Made by a program: the position numbers and the translations under genes
Source of the DNA: Duganella aceris
GTDB taxonomy: Bacteria > Pseudomonadota > Gammaproteobacteria > Burkholderiales > Burkholderiaceae_D
Assembly: GCF_011090165.1 (NCBI RefSeq)
Contig: NZ_JAADJT010000010.1
Coordinates: 186,001 to 250,000, forward strand
DNA length: 64,000 nucleotides
Reading direction: 5' to 3'
Notes under the pieces: generated by a model
Database searches by the model: none
Told to the model about the DNA's origin: nothing
The model's input: only the letters and a program-made list of their open reading frames with translations
Shown: piece after piece, positions 33,882 through 45,580 of the stretch
How the letters are laid out: each line of letters begins with the position of its first letter
Position numbering within the stretch: position 1 is the stretch's first letter

Positions 33882-36272
33882 ATGCAACCACGTACCACGC
33901 TGCGGCCCATCACGGCCGCCATCGCCCTGCTGTGCCTCGGCACTGCCCAAGCGCAGCAAGCCGCGCCCGCCGACAACGGCAAGCTCGAATCCGTCATCGT
34001 CACCGCCAACAAGCGCGCGCAGAACCTGCAGGATGTTCCAGCCTCGATCACCGTGCTGAACGACGCCGTGCTGCAACGCGCCAACGTGCGCGACCTGGAA
34101 GACATCCCGTCGCTGTCGCCGGCGCTGACGCTGTCCTACGGCACCCAGCCGGGCAACTTCAGCATCAATATGCGCGGCATCGGCACCTTCTCGCTGGGTA
34201 TCGGCGTCGAAGCCGATGTGTCGGTGATCGTCGACGACATCCCGCAAGGCATGCAGGCCGGCGCCTTCAAGGATCTGGCCGACGTCGGCCGCATCGAGGT
34301 GCTGAAGGGCCCGCAGTCGACGCTGTTCGGCAAGAGCTCGATCGCCGGCGCGATCAACATCACCACCAAGCCGATCGGCGGCCCGATCAAGACCAACGTC
34401 ACCAGCTACATCACCAACGACAACGAATGGCGCGCCGGTGTCAGCGTCGGCGGCGCGGTGTCGGACACGCTGCGCCTGCGCGTGGCCGCCAGCAAGACCA
34501 ACTACGACGGCACCTTGAACGATTTGAGCACTGGCGGCAAGCTCAACGGCAGCAAGGGCGATAACATCAGCGGCAAGCTGGAGTGGCAACCGCTGGACCA
34601 GCTGACGCTGACCCTGACCCCGCACTACAACCGCACAGAGAAGTTCTGCTGCTCGACCGCGTATAGCTACATGTCGCCGGGCGGCATCTACCGCAACGCG
34701 CCGCAACTGCCGGCCTCGCTGGTCCTGGCCGGCATCAACATCGGCCCCGACAACCGCAGCGTGCGCAACGATTACCCGACCGGCGGCAAGTTCCACGACG
34801 CCGGCACCGGCATCAAGCTGGACTGGGCCTTCGACGAGACCAGTCCGCTGGCCGGCCACACGCTGACCTCGATCTCGTCCTACAGCAAGTACCACATGGA
34901 CGACTACCAGGACAACGACAACACCGACATCGACATCCTGCCCTTCCTGACCTTGCCGAACGGCCAGCCGACCGGCATGCACGGCGGCCTGTTCCAGTAC
35001 GGCTTCTTCGACGTCGCCTCGACCACGCAGGAATTCCGCCTGACCTCGCCGGACAAGGGCGCGGTGCGCTACGTCGCCGGCCTGTGGTACGGCAAGAACG
35101 CGCTGACCCGCGAGCTGACCAAGGCGCCGCTGATCGCCAACTACGGCACCGCCTACGGCGCCGACGCCTACAACACCAGCAAGGCCATCTACGGCCAGGG
35201 TTCGTGGGACTTCCTGCCGACCACCAGCCTGATCGTCGGCGCCCGCTACAACGACGAGGACACCGGCTACAACTTCCGTCGCTACACCGTCCCGCCGCAG
35301 GCGCACGCCACGACCGAGTTCTACAAGAAGGACGACAACGACAAGAGCGTCACCGGCAAGCTGGGCCTGGAGCACCGCCTCAACAAGGATGCGATGGTGT
35401 ACGCGATGGCCTCGACCGGCCACAAGGGCGTGGCCTACGACCTGACGTCGGGCTTCACCGCCGCCACCGCCAAGCTGCCGGCGGTCAAGCCGGAAACGGC
35501 GCGCAGCTACGAGATCGGCCTGAAGCAAAGCCTGCTGGACAACCGCGCGATGTTCAGCCTGGCGCTGTTCCGCACCAACTTCCGCAACTTCCAGCAATCG
35601 GCCAGCTTCTTCGACGACGACGGCACCTACCGCACCGGCCTGAACAGTATCGGCGGCCTGCGCACGCAGGGCTTCGAAGCCGAGGGCAGCATCCGCGTCA
35701 GCCGCGAATTGCAGCTGAACGGCAGCTTCGCCTACACCGAGGCGACCATCCAATCGTTCGAGAACGGTCCGTGCTACAACGTGCTGAACGCGACCGGCAC
35801 CGGCACCATCCCGGGACCGGGCTGCGCCATCAGTCCGAAGTACAACAACACCAACGTGCAGAACCTGGCCGGCAAGACGCTGCCGAACGCGCCCAAGGTC
35901 AAGGTCAACCTGGGCGGGCAGTATGACCTGGTGTTGCCGTCGCAAAGCTTCAACGGCTTCATCGCCGGCTCGACGCGCTACCAGAGCCGCACCCAGTTCT
36001 CGCTGAGCCAGGATCCGATGACGATCCAGGGCGCCTATAGCATCACCAACCTGAGCTTCGGCGTCAAGGACAAGCAGGACCGCTACAAGGTGACGCTGCT
36101 GGTGAACAACCTGTTCGACAAGCGCTACGCGTCCGGCCTGAACAACGGCTACGCCAACAGCAACTGGAGCAGCAAGGCGCCGAACACGCCGCTGGTGGTC
36201 AACACCACCGAATGGCTGCCGCCGCGCGACTTCCAGCGCTACTTCGGCGCCCGCCTCGACATGACGTTCTAA
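33882..36272 (+). CDS. TonB-dependent outer-membrane receptor
   Basis: A 796-residue TonB-dependent receptor with signal peptide (PITAAIALLCLGTAQA). The plug starts with LESVIVTANKRAQNLQDVPASITVL, a TonB-box-like stretch, and continues to IEVLKGPQSTLFGKSSIAGAINI; the barrel ends YFGARLDMTF with a terminal Phe, as needed for outer-membrane assembly. It would import oligosaccharides released outside the cell by the lyase/hydrolase set. It follows the GH105 gene but is separated by a terminator and has its own operator. Element B starts 8 bases after its stop. Confidence 0.92.
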   Translation: MQPRTTLRPITAAIALLCLGTAQAQQAAPADNGKLESVIVTANKRAQNLQDVPASITVLNDAVLQRANVRDLEDIPSLSPALTLSYGTQPGNFSINMRGIGTFSLGIGVEADVSVIVDDIPQGMQAGAFKDLADVGRIEVLKGPQSTLFGKSSIAGAINITTKPIGGPIKTNVTSYITNDNEWRAGVSVGGAVSDTLRLRVAASKTNYDGTLNDLSTGGKLNGSKGDNISGKLEWQPLDQLTLTLTPHYNRTEKFCCSTAYSYMSPGGIYRNAPQLPASLVLAGINIGPDNRSVRNDYPTGGKFHDAGTGIKLDWAFDETSPLAGHTLTSISSYSKYHMDDYQDNDNTDIDILPFLTLPNGQPTGMHGGLFQYGFFDVASTTQEFRLTSPDKGAVRYVAGLWYGKNALTRELTKAPLIANYGTAYGADAYNTSKAIYGQGSWDFLPTTSLIVGARYNDEDTGYNFRRYTVPPQAHATTEFYKKDDNDKSVTGKLGLEHRLNKDAMVYAMASTGHKGVAYDLTSGFTAATAKLPAVKPETARSYEIGLKQSLLDNRAMFSLALFRTNFRNFQQSASFFDDDGTYRTGLNSIGGLRTQGFEAEGSIRVSRELQLNGSFAYTEATIQSFENGPCYNVLNATGTGTIPGPGCAISPKYNNTNVQNLAGKTLPNAPKVKVNLGGQYDLVLPSQSFNGFIAGSTRYQSRTQFSLSQDPMTIQGAYSITNLSFGVKDKQDRYKVTLLVNNLFDKRYASGLNNGYANSNWSSKAPNTPLVVNTTEWLPPRDFQRYFGARLDMTF

Positions 36273-36280
36273 ACCTCCCC

Positions 36281-36369
36281 TTCGGTGTCAGTGCCGACAT
36301 TCGGACATTCACGAACTTCCGGACGCCGGGAAGTTCCGCCGATGTCCGAATGTCGGCACTGACACCGAA
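36281..36369. repeat. 89-bp palindrome (element B)
   Basis: Inverted repeat whose outer arms pair perfectly over about 28 bp (beginning TTCGGTGTCAGTGCCGACAT and ending in its complement), with an imperfect middle and an inner GGAAGTTC stem. It lies 8 bases after the TonB receptor stop. It shares the GGTGTCAGTGCCGACATTCG core exactly with element C at 48412. A terminator or mobile palindromic repeat. Confidence 0.8.
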
Positions 36370-36487
36370 AACCCCGTTACGCTTGAGTTAGATTCAGGAA
36401 TCGGCGTCCCCGGCGTGGTAAGCTTCGACCCCGGCGGGCACTAAGTCTTGTCATTCCCACAAACTTCCTCGCGTAAATACTTAATTT

Positions 36488-37327
36488 ATGGATATTGTTC
36501 TCGCACTGAAGGCCCTCATCATGGGGCTGGTAGAAGGTTTCACGGAATTTCTGCCGATTTCCTCCACCGGCCACCTGATCCTGACCGAGCATCTGCTGGG
36601 TTTCCAGGGCATGGAAGAACAAATCAATGTATTCGAGATCGTGATCCAGGCCGGCGCCATCCTCGCCGTCTGCTGGGAATTCCGCGCCCGCATCGCCATC
36701 GTGTTGAACGGCCTGTTCAGCGACAGCCGGCAACAACGCTTCGCGCTCAACGTCGTGATCGCCTTCCTGCCGCTGGCGGTGCTGGGCATGTTGTTCGGCA
36801 AGGTGCTGAAGGAATACCTGTTCAAACCGGTGCCGGTGGCGCTAGCCTTCATCATCGGCGGCATCATCATCCTGATCGTCGAACGCCGCGCCGCCGCCAA
36901 TCCGGTCACGGTGCGGGTGCACGCGATCGAGGACATGACGCCGATGGATGCGCTGAAGATGGGCATCGCCCAGGCCTTCGCGCTGATCCCCGGCACCAGC
37001 CGCTCCGGCTCCACCATCATCGGCGGCATGATGTTCGGCCTGTCGCGCAAGGTGGCGACCGAGTTTTCCTTCTTCCTGGCGATCCCGACGCTGCTGGGCG
37101 CCACCGCGTACTCGCTGTTCAAGGCGCGCGACGTGTTGTCGGTTTCCGACCTGCCGATGTTCGGCATCGGCACCGTGGCCGCCTTCATCTCCGCCTTCCT
37201 GTGCGTGCGCTGGCTGCTGCGTTATATCAGTTCGCACACGTTCACCGTGTTCGCGTGGTACCGTATCGCCTTCGGTCTGCTGGTGCTGATCACCGGCTAC
37301 CTGGACTTGATCGTCTGGGTGGACTAA
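36488..37327 (+). CDS. uppP: Undecaprenyl-diphosphatase
   Basis: A 279-residue membrane enzyme of the BacA/UppP family that dephosphorylates undecaprenyl diphosphate to recycle the lipid carrier for peptidoglycan and O-antigen. Diagnostic motifs are [22 protein letters not shown] (residues about 9-31) and [17 protein letters not shown] in the second half; both contain the catalytic Glu and Ser/Arg residues. About seven to eight transmembrane helices are evident and the length is standard. recQ starts 24 bases later in the same direction. Confidence 0.96.
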   Translation: MDIVLALKALIMGLVEGFTEFLPISSTGHLILTEHLLGFQGMEEQINVFEIVIQAGAILAVCWEFRARIAIVLNGLFSDSRQQRFALNVVIAFLPLAVLGMLFGKVLKEYLFKPVPVALAFIIGGIIILIVERRAAANPVTVRVHAIEDMTPMDALKMGIAQAFALIPGTSRSGSTIIGGMMFGLSRKVATEFSFFLAIPTLLGATAYSLFKARDVLSVSDLPMFGIGTVAAFISAFLCVRWLLRYISSHTFTVFAWYRIAFGLLVLITGYLDLIVWVD

Positions 37328-37351
37328 CACCTTTGTTGTAGAAGTAGAAAA

Positions 37352-39175
<1,824 letters not shown>

Positions 39176-39178
39176 GCG

Positions 39179-39679
39179 ATGCAGCCGGCCGCCATCTTCA
39201 ACCGCTCGCTGGCGCAGTTGCGCGGCATGCTGGAGAAGATCGCGGCCGACGGCCCGGCGGCGCTGGGCGCCCGCCTGCATGAGGACATGCTGCCGTTGGC
39301 GTCGCAGGTACGCGCCACCGCCAACTTCGCGCTGCGCGGCTGCTGCCCGCTGGCCGGCCTGCCGCCGATCAGCTTCGAACGCGACGAGGTGTCATACGCC
39401 GCGCTGACGGCACAGATCGACGATACCATCCGCTATCTCGCCGCGATCCCGCCGTCGCAGTTCGACGGCGACGCCGCCCGCATCTGCCACGACCGCGCCG
39501 GCTTCGCCGACATCGCGCTGCCGGCCGACGAATACCTGAACCTCTACATTCTGCCCAACTTCTACTTCCACTTCAGCATGGCCTACGCGATCGCGCGCAG
39601 CCACGGCGCGCGCATCGGCAAGGGCGACTTCGATGGCTATCACCTGTACACGCCGGGCTTCTCGTTCGAAAAAAACTAA
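39179..39679 (+). CDS. DUF1993-family protein
   Basis: A 166-residue cytoplasmic protein of the DUF1993 family, a four-helix DinB-like group without known function. Typical stretches are FNRSLAQLRGMLEKIAADG, EDMLPLASQVRATANF and NFYFHFSMAYAIARSHGARIGKGDF. It begins 3 bases after recQ's stop. Its own stop overlaps that of the convergent AraC gene within CTAA (39676-39679). Confidence 0.85.
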   Translation: MQPAAIFNRSLAQLRGMLEKIAADGPAALGARLHEDMLPLASQVRATANFALRGCCPLAGLPPISFERDEVSYAALTAQIDDTIRYLAAIPPSQFDGDAARICHDRAGFADIALPADEYLNLYILPNFYFHFSMAYAIARSHGARIGKGDFDGYHLYTPGFSFEKN

Positions 39680-40518
39680 GCGGTGACGATGCTGCGGTAG
39701 CGGCTCGGCGGCGCGCCGACGCTGTCGCGGAAGCGGTGGCTGAAGTGGCTCAGGTCCGCGTAGCCGCAGGCATCGGCGATCTGCTGCAAGGGCTGGTCGC
39801 TGGTCTTCAGCAGCAGGCGCGCATGCTCGATCCGGCGCGCCGCGATCCACGCCGACGGCGGCATGCCGAACGAAATCCGGAACATCCGCGCCAGATGGAA
39901 CTCCGACATATTCGCCAGCTGCGCCAGCATGCCCAGCGAGATATTCAGCGCCAGGTTGGCTTCGATGTAGTCGGCCAGCCGGCGCCGCACCGCCGGCGCC
40001 AGGCCGCCGCGCACGCGCGGCTGATGCTGCGGCATCGATTGCGCATGCAGCAGATGACTCAGCGCCTCGTGCGTCGCCTCGTTGGCGCGCAGCAGCGCGT
40101 CCGGGCCTTCCCACGACATCGCCGCCAGCGACGCGCATAGCTGGCCGATGCGCTCATGCTCGAAGTAGGTGCGGTCGGCCAGCGTCAGCTCGCGCGGCTC
40201 GCGGTCCAGCTCCACCACGGCGCGGCGCGTGAAGTGCTCCGGCAGGAAGTAGATGTGCATGAAGTGCATATGCCCGCGCACCGTCCAGCTGGACTCGTGC
40301 CAGTCGGGCAGCGTGCAAAGCCGCTTCGGCGCGCCGTACAGGCCGGGGAGATCGCTGCGCTCGGTGCGGTAGCCGCCGTCCATGTAATAGGACAGCGTGT
40401 GGTGGCCCGGCTTGTCGTAGCTGGTCTCGGCGATCGGCGTGTCGCGGCACCAGATCGCCACCGCCAGGTCGTCGCCCAGCCAGGCGAAACGCTCCAGTTT
40501 CGCTTCGGTCTCCGACAT
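39676..40518 (-). CDS. AraC-family transcriptional regulator
   Basis: An AraC/XylS regulator of 280 residues from the ATG at 40518 (MSETEAKLERF). An in-frame ATG at 40599 would give 307 residues, but the extra N-terminus (PARPPADPIYPSPASAGG) looks unfolded. Neither has a clear ribosome site. The C-terminal ~100 residues hold the double HTH: LALNISLGMLAQLANMSEFHLARMFR and QPLQQIADACGYADLSHFSHRFR, ending VGAPPSRYRS. The N-terminal part is a cupin-like sensor with HTLSYYMDGGYRT. It is divergent from the EamA-type exporter, which may be its target. Confidence 0.88.
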   Translation of the reverse strand: MSETEAKLERFAWLGDDLAVAIWCRDTPIAETSYDKPGHHTLSYYMDGGYRTERSDLPGLYGAPKRLCTLPDWHESSWTVRGHMHFMHIYFLPEHFTRRAVVELDREPRELTLADRTYFEHERIGQLCASLAAMSWEGPDALLRANEATHEALSHLLHAQSMPQHQPRVRGGLAPAVRRRLADYIEANLALNISLGMLAQLANMSEFHLARMFRISFGMPPSAWIAARRIEHARLLLKTSDQPLQQIADACGYADLSHFSHRFRDSVGAPPSRYRSIVTA

Positions 40519-40702
40519 CGTCTTGAACACCGAATGCGAAATCCCGCCTGCCGATGCGGGCGAAGGGTAGATCGGGTCGGCGGGAGGACGGGCTGGCATG
40601 ATGGATAAAGTCTAGCACGGAGCGGCCCGGCCCCGCCGGCGCCGGCCGCAAATGCGCAATCCCAGACAAGCGGCAGTGGCGCCGGCGCGGCATGCTGGGC
40701 AC

Positions 40703-41599
40703 ATGAATATTTTCCTCTACCTCCTGACGGTCCTGATCTGGGGCACCACCTGGATCGCGATCACCTTCCAACTCGGCACCGTGCCGGCGCCGGTGTCGAT
40801 CGCCTACCGCTTCTGGCTGGCCGCCGCCGTACTGATGGCCTTCCTGCTCATCACCCGCAAGCCGTGGTGGCCGCCGCGCCAGGCCTGGCCCTATCTGTTC
40901 GCGCAGGGGATCGCGCTGTTCTGCCTGAACTTCCTGTGCTTCTACTACGCCAGCCAATGGGTCACCAGCGGGCTGGAGGCGGTGGTGTTCTCCACCGCGC
41001 CACTGTGGAACGCCATCAACGGCCGCATCTTCCTCGGCCGCCCGATCCGCCGCCAGGTGATGATGGGCGCCCTGCTCGGCCTGGGCGGCATCGTGCTGCT
41101 GTTCGCGCCGCAAATGGCCGGCCACTGGCACGACAGCAAAGTGCTGATGGGCCTCGCGCTGACACTGGGCGGCACGCTGTGCTTCTCGTGCGGGAACCTG
41201 CTCTCCAGCCGCATGCAGGGCATGGGCCTGACGCCGTGGTTGACCAACACCTGGGCCATGCTGATCGGCTCCACCACGCTGGGCGTGGCGGCGCTGGCGA
41301 TGGGCATGCCGTTCGCGCTCGATCCGTCGCCGCGCTACCTCGGCGCCCTGCTCTACCTGGCGATTCCCGGCTCGGTGATCGGCTTCACCGCCTATTTGCT
41401 GCTGGTCGGCCGCATCGGACCGGACCGCGCGGCCTATTCCACGGTATTATTCCCCATCGTGGCATTGACCATATCGACCATTTACGAAGGCTACCATTGG
41501 ACGCCGCTGGCGCTGGGCGGGCTGGCGCTGGTGCTGGCGGGGAACCTGCTGGCGTTCCTGCAGCCGGCGCCGCGCGCCAAGGCGGTGGGAGCCACCTAA
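40703..41599 (+). CDS. EamA/DMT-family transporter
   Basis: A 298-residue inner-membrane protein with about ten hydrophobic helices and the two EamA repeats: TVLIWGTTWIAI at the start and the second half from LALTLGGTLCFSCGNLLSSRM. LEAVVFSTAPLWNAI and YSTVLFPIVALTISTIYEG are the usual repeat-end motifs. Members export metabolites such as amino acids. The ATG at 40703 gives the typical short N-terminus. It lies across a divergent gap from the AraC gene and 12 bases before the amidohydrolase. Confidence 0.9.
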   Translation: MNIFLYLLTVLIWGTTWIAITFQLGTVPAPVSIAYRFWLAAAVLMAFLLITRKPWWPPRQAWPYLFAQGIALFCLNFLCFYYASQWVTSGLEAVVFSTAPLWNAINGRIFLGRPIRRQVMMGALLGLGGIVLLFAPQMAGHWHDSKVLMGLALTLGGTLCFSCGNLLSSRMQGMGLTPWLTNTWAMLIGSTTLGVAALAMGMPFALDPSPRYLGALLYLAIPGSVIGFTAYLLLVGRIGPDRAAYSTVLFPIVALTISTIYEGYHWTPLALGGLALVLAGNLLAFLQPAPRAKAVGAT

Positions 41600-41611
41600 C
41601 CAGGGGAACGC

Positions 41612-43396
41612 ATGAGCGGCAAGGCCTGTATCGCAGCACTGATCATGATGGCGGCGGCATCGGCCCACGGCGCGCCGGCGCCGGCCGACACCATCTACCG
41701 CAACGGCTACGTCTACACGGTGGACGCCACGGACAGCGTGCAGCAGGCGCTGGCGGTGCGCAAGGGCCGCATCGTCTACGTCGGCGACAACGCCGGTGCC
41801 GCCAGGCTGGCCGGCAAGGCCACCAAAGTCATCGACCTGCAAGGCCGCATGCTGATGCCCGGCCTGGTCGACGGCCATATGCATCCGCAATCCGGCGGCA
41901 GCCGCCTGCTCAATTGCAGCCTCGATTACCAGAACCTCACCGTGCCGCAGTTCCAGGCGCGTATCCAGGCCTGTATCGACAAGGACACCAGATCCGGCGC
42001 CGAGCGCTGGCTGGTGGTGGTTAACTGGTTCCAGCAAGGGATGCTGCCGGACGGCGTGGAAACCACCGCCGCCACGCTCGACGCGCTGAAGACCGATCGT
42101 CCGATCATCGTGCGCTCGTCCTTCGGCCACTCCGCGCTGCTCAACAGCAAAGGCATCCACACCGCGAAAATCATGCGCGACACGCCCGATCCGGCCGGCG
42201 GCAAGATCGTCCGCGACACCAAGGGCGATGCCACCGGCCTGCTGGAGGACGCCGCGCAGGACATGGCGATGAACCTGCTGCCGCCGCTGACGGTGGCGGA
42301 GAACCTGGCCGCGTCCAAGGCGGCGCTGGCGGCGATGCGCAAGCAAGGCATCACCAGCTTCCTCGACGCCTACACCGATCCCGAAACCATGACCGCCTTC
42401 ACCGACCTGCAAAAACAGGGCAAGCTGACCGCGCGCGCGCACTTCGCGGTGCTGATCGACCTGGATAAAGGCGCCACGCCGCAAAGCGCGGTGGCCGAGC
42501 TGCTGAAGCAGCAGAAGCAGTTCGACCAGGGTCCGACCAGGGTCGCGCCGTCGATGCAGGTGCGCCACGCCAAATTGTTCATGGACGGCGTGATCTCCGC
42601 GCCGGCCTTCACCGGCGCCATGCTGGAGCCCTACCTGGTCAACAAGGGCACGGCCGAGAAGCCGGACTGGCGTCATGGCGACAGCACCGGCCCGGCCAGC
42701 TATTTCACCCAGGCCTCGCTGAAAACCACGCTGACCGAACTGGCCAAGGCCCGCATCGATCCGCACATCCACGTCGACGGCGACCGCGCGGTGCGCGAGT
42801 CGCTGGACGTGATCGAGCAGCTGCGCGCCACGCCGGCCGGCAAGGCCATGCGGCCGGCGCTGGCGCATGATGAAATCGTTGACCCGGCCGACTACCCGCG
42901 CTTCGCCAAACTGGATGTGACGCCGGTGCTGTCGTTCCAGTGGGGGAAGCCGGCGCCCGACACGGTCGGCGCGCTGAAGGACTACATGGGCCCCGCGCGC
43001 TACGCGCTGGTCGAGCCGCACGTGCAGCTGCTGGACGCCGGCGCGCGCATCGCCTACGGCAGCGATTGGCCGGTCGATCCGCTGGACGAATGGTTCGCGC
43101 TCAAGGTCGGCGTGACCCGCACCGCCGCGCCGGACGCCGGCAAGGAATACGCCGGCCGCCTGGGCAGCCAGCCCGGCATGCCGCGCGCCGCCGCGCTGCG
43201 CGCCATCACCCTCAACGCCGCCTACACACTGCGCCAGGAAGCGTCGACAGGATCGCTGGAGGTGGGCAAGCTGGCCGACATGATCGTCCTGGACCGGAAC
43301 TTCTTCACCATCCCGGACGAGGACATCGCCAACATCAAGGTGCTGCAAACCGTCGTGGGTGGCAAAATTGTCTATCAGGCCGAGGGCATGCGTTAA
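41612..43396 (+). CDS. YtcJ-like amidohydrolase, exported
   Basis: A 594-residue metal-dependent amidohydrolase of the YtcJ group with a signal peptide (ACIAALIMMAAASAHGA). The metal site shows MPGLVDGHMHPQS (HxH), DPHIHVDGDRAV (His) and AYGSDWPVDPL (Asp); an N-terminal beta-sandwich segment (YRNGYVYTVDATDSVQQAL) and its C-terminal return (GSLEVGKLADMIVLDRNFF) complete the fold. The substrate is not predictable; family members hydrolyse amides or imidazolones. The upstream EamA gene is 12 bases away. Confidence 0.88.
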   Translation: MSGKACIAALIMMAAASAHGAPAPADTIYRNGYVYTVDATDSVQQALAVRKGRIVYVGDNAGAARLAGKATKVIDLQGRMLMPGLVDGHMHPQSGGSRLLNCSLDYQNLTVPQFQARIQACIDKDTRSGAERWLVVVNWFQQGMLPDGVETTAATLDALKTDRPIIVRSSFGHSALLNSKGIHTAKIMRDTPDPAGGKIVRDTKGDATGLLEDAAQDMAMNLLPPLTVAENLAASKAALAAMRKQGITSFLDAYTDPETMTAFTDLQKQGKLTARAHFAVLIDLDKGATPQSAVAELLKQQKQFDQGPTRVAPSMQVRHAKLFMDGVISAPAFTGAMLEPYLVNKGTAEKPDWRHGDSTGPASYFTQASLKTTLTELAKARIDPHIHVDGDRAVRESLDVIEQLRATPAGKAMRPALAHDEIVDPADYPRFAKLDVTPVLSFQWGKPAPDTVGALKDYMGPARYALVEPHVQLLDAGARIAYGSDWPVDPLDEWFALKVGVTRTAAPDAGKEYAGRLGSQPGMPRAAALRAITLNAAYTLRQEASTGSLEVGKLADMIVLDRNFFTIPDEDIANIKVLQTVVGGKIVYQAEGMR

Positions 43397-43426
43397 GATG
43401 GCGGCCTTTATCCGAATACCCGAACA

Positions 43427-43936
43427 ATGCAAATCCTCCTCACCCTGCTGATTATCGCCGTCACCGGCCTGGTGATCTACGCGATCATCAAGACCAATCC
43501 GGCCAAGCCGATGCAGCTGCCGCCGATGCCGGCCACGCCGTACGAGCCCAAGCTGCCGCAAGGCGCGCCGGCGCGGCACTTGTCGGACGGCGGCCGCTTC
43601 CTGGTCGAAGTGGTTAACGAGTCGCGCTACCAGGGCACGCTGAGGGAACTGGCCGGCGCGCACGGCGACCAGGCCGCCGCCGCGCCCTACCTGGCGACGC
43701 TGGTGCCGGACGATCTGAATCCCTATGAAAGCGCCGCCGTCGCGGTGTTCCTCGACGGCCGCATGGCCGGCTACCTGTCGCAAAAGGCCGCGATCAAGTT
43801 CCGCGAGAACCTGAAGCGCGACGAGCTCGAAGGCCACGTCACCACCTGCGACGCGCAGGTGCGCGGCGGCGGCCTGTGGCAAGGCAAACGTCTGGCCTAC
43901 ATCGTCGCGCTGGACATGGAAGTACTGGAAAAATAA
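43427..43936 (+). CDS. Membrane-anchored hypothetical protein, HIRAN-like
   Basis: A 169-residue protein with one N-terminal transmembrane segment (ILLTLLIIAVTGLVIYAII) and a Pro-rich linker. The rest, especially VNESRYQGTLRELAG, LVPDDLNPYESAAVAVFLDG and AGYLSQKAAIKFREN, resembles the pattern of HIRAN domains, small beta-barrels found in some DNA-linked proteins; membrane anchoring would be unusual for that, so the match may be only structural. The stop overlaps the next gene's start in TAATG. Confidence 0.7.
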   Translation: MQILLTLLIIAVTGLVIYAIIKTNPAKPMQLPPMPATPYEPKLPQGAPARHLSDGGRFLVEVVNESRYQGTLRELAGAHGDQAAAAPYLATLVPDDLNPYESAAVAVFLDGRMAGYLSQKAAIKFRENLKRDELEGHVTTCDAQVRGGGLWQGKRLAYIVALDMEVLEK

Positions 43937-44658
43937 TGAAAGCCCTGGGCGCCCTGATCTTCGCGGCTGGAAGCGCGTTCGCCGCCGAACCGCCGCTGGT
44001 CCTGCACTTCAACGACCGCCCGCCGCTGCACTACCTCACGCCGCAAGGCGAATTGACCGGCTTTGTCGCCAGGCCGGCGATGGCGGCGCTGAGCGCCGCC
44101 GGCATTCCGTATGTGATCCGGACCACGCCGGCCAAGCGCCAGTTGGCGCTGCTGAAGGCGAACCTGGAAGCGGGCTGCATGTTGAGCTGGTTGAAGGCGC
44201 CCGGCCGCGAGCGCACCGGTAAGTTCACCGACGTGGTGTATCAGGACAAGCGGCCGTTCGCGCTGACCTGGGCCGGCAACAAGAGCATGGAGAACGAAGA
44301 GCCGCTGAAGGACTCGGTCTCCAATCCGCGCCTGCGGCTGCTGGTGAAAGACGGATTTTCCTACGGCCCGCAGATCGACCGCGCGCTGGCGCGCTACAAG
44401 GCCCAGCCCAGCACCACCACCGGCGAGGCGGGGCAGATGTTGGAGATGCTGTATCGCCGCCGCGCGGACTACTTCTTCATCACCGAAGAGGAAATGGACA
44501 CGGTGCTCAAGTCGTCCGGCTACCCGGCCAGCGCCTTCAAGCGCATCTACTTTTCCGACGTGTCCAAGGGCTACGACCGCCACCTGTGGTGCACGATGTC
44601 GGTGCCGGACGATGTGATCAAGCGCTTCAACAGCGCCCTCGCCAAACAGCGTAAATAA
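43936..44658 (+). CDS. Periplasmic substrate-binding-like protein (SBP family 3 type)
   Basis: A 240-residue secreted protein (signal MKALGALIFAAGSAFAAEP). It has the layout of family 3 solute-binding proteins: LHFNDRPPLHYLTPQGELTGFVARPA, TTPAKRQLALLKANLEAGCM, then DYFFITEEEMDTVLKSSG. No permease or ATPase gene is next to it, so it may be a lone sensor- or stress-type binding protein. Its start overlaps the previous stop by one base (TAATG), giving translational coupling with the membrane protein. It is convergent with trmB, with no gap between the two stops. Confidence 0.75.
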   Translation: MKALGALIFAAGSAFAAEPPLVLHFNDRPPLHYLTPQGELTGFVARPAMAALSAAGIPYVIRTTPAKRQLALLKANLEAGCMLSWLKAPGRERTGKFTDVVYQDKRPFALTWAGNKSMENEEPLKDSVSNPRLRLLVKDGFSYGPQIDRALARYKAQPSTTTGEAGQMLEMLYRRRADYFFITEEEMDTVLKSSGYPASAFKRIYFSDVSKGYDRHLWCTMSVPDDVIKRFNSALAKQRK

Positions 44659-45378
44659 TTACTTCCTGGTGAATACCAGGTCCCACACGCCGTGCCCCAG
44701 CTTCAGGCCGCGGTTTTCAAACTTGGTCAGCGGACGATAGGCAGGCTGCGGCGCGTAGCCGTCGGCGGTGTTCTGCAAGCCCTCTTCCGCGCCCAACACT
44801 TCCAGCATCTGCACCGCGTAGTCCTCCCAATCGGTGGCGCAATGCAGGTAGCCGCCCACGGCCAGCTTTTGCACCAGCAGCTTGACGAACGGCGCCTGGA
44901 TCAGGCGGCGCTTGTTGTGGCGCGCCTTGTGCCACGGGTCCGGGAAGTAGATATGCACGCCGTGCAGCGAGCCGTCTGGGATCATCTGGTTCAGCACTTC
45001 GACCGCGTCGTGCTGGATCGCCTTCAGATTGGTCAGGCCCTGTTCCTCGATCAGCTTGAGCAGGCTGCCCACGCCCGGCGTGTGCACTTCGACGCCGATG
45101 AAGTCCTTCTCCGGCATCACGCCGGCGATGTGCGCGGTGGTGCCGCCCATGCCGAAGCCGATCTCCAGCACCACCGGCGCCTTGCGGCCGAAGGTCTCTT
45201 CATAATTCAGCGGCGCCTTGGCGTAGCCGATCATGAACTTCGGGCTCAGTTCCTCCAGCGCGCGCGCCTGCGCGGTGGACAGGCGGCCGGCGCGCGTGAC
45301 GAAGCTGCGGATGCGGTGTTCGGTCGGGTCGTACAGCATCGGCCGCGCCGGGCTGTCTTTTGGGGTATCGGAAGACAT
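44659..45378 (-). CDS. trmB: tRNA (guanine-N7-)-methyltransferase
   Basis: A 239-residue SAM-dependent enzyme that makes m7G46 in tRNA. The SAM motif is [17 protein letters not shown] and the catalytic/tRNA-binding region is [21 protein letters not shown], both diagnostic of TrmB; ATDWEDYA follows and [17 protein letters not shown] closes the protein. Length is standard. The start ATG at 45378 has a GA-rich sequence (CTCTTCTTCCCC on the plus strand) nearby as the ribosome site. Confidence 0.96.
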   Translation of the reverse strand: MSSDTPKDSPARPMLYDPTEHRIRSFVTRAGRLSTAQARALEELSPKFMIGYAKAPLNYEETFGRKAPVVLEIGFGMGGTTAHIAGVMPEKDFIGVEVHTPGVGSLLKLIEEQGLTNLKAIQHDAVEVLNQMIPDGSLHGVHIYFPDPWHKARHNKRRLIQAPFVKLLVQKLAVGGYLHCATDWEDYAVQMLEVLGAEEGLQNTADGYAPQPAYRPLTKFENRGLKLGHGVWDLVFTRK

Positions 45379-45469
45379 GGGGAAGAAGAGTCGGTAAACA
45401 ATGAGGCAGCATTATATCAGTCCTCGAATCGCCTCCCGGGGCGCAAAAACCCTGGCGCCGCCAAATTCA

Positions 45470-45526
45470 TTGACACTCACATTGAGTTGAGGTCTAATCG
45501 TACCATGAGGCGTGAAATCGTTTTCA
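45470..45526 (+). promoter_or_regulatory. GH1 promoter with LacI-type operator
   Basis: TTGACA (45470-45475) and TCTAAT (45493-45498) with exactly 17 bp between them form a strong sigma-70 promoter. The operator TGAAATCGTTTTCA (45513-45526) lies just after the expected start point, so binding should block initiation. Its sequence matches the 21-bp-spaced operators at 51988-52064. Confidence 0.7.
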
Positions 45527-45580
45527 AACGTCACGGCGTCCTCCTCCGCACCTGTTAATCCCTATCAAAACGATAAAACA

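Noticed and set aside
41447-43882. 811-residue open frame opposite the amidohydrolase gene
   Set aside because: Same artefact; the plus-strand gene has a signal peptide and metal motifs.
45512-45580. Longer N-terminus for the GH1 gene
   Set aside because: In-frame codons before 45581 lie on the promoter/operator and would precede the normal GH1 start FPSSFTWG with no ribosome site.
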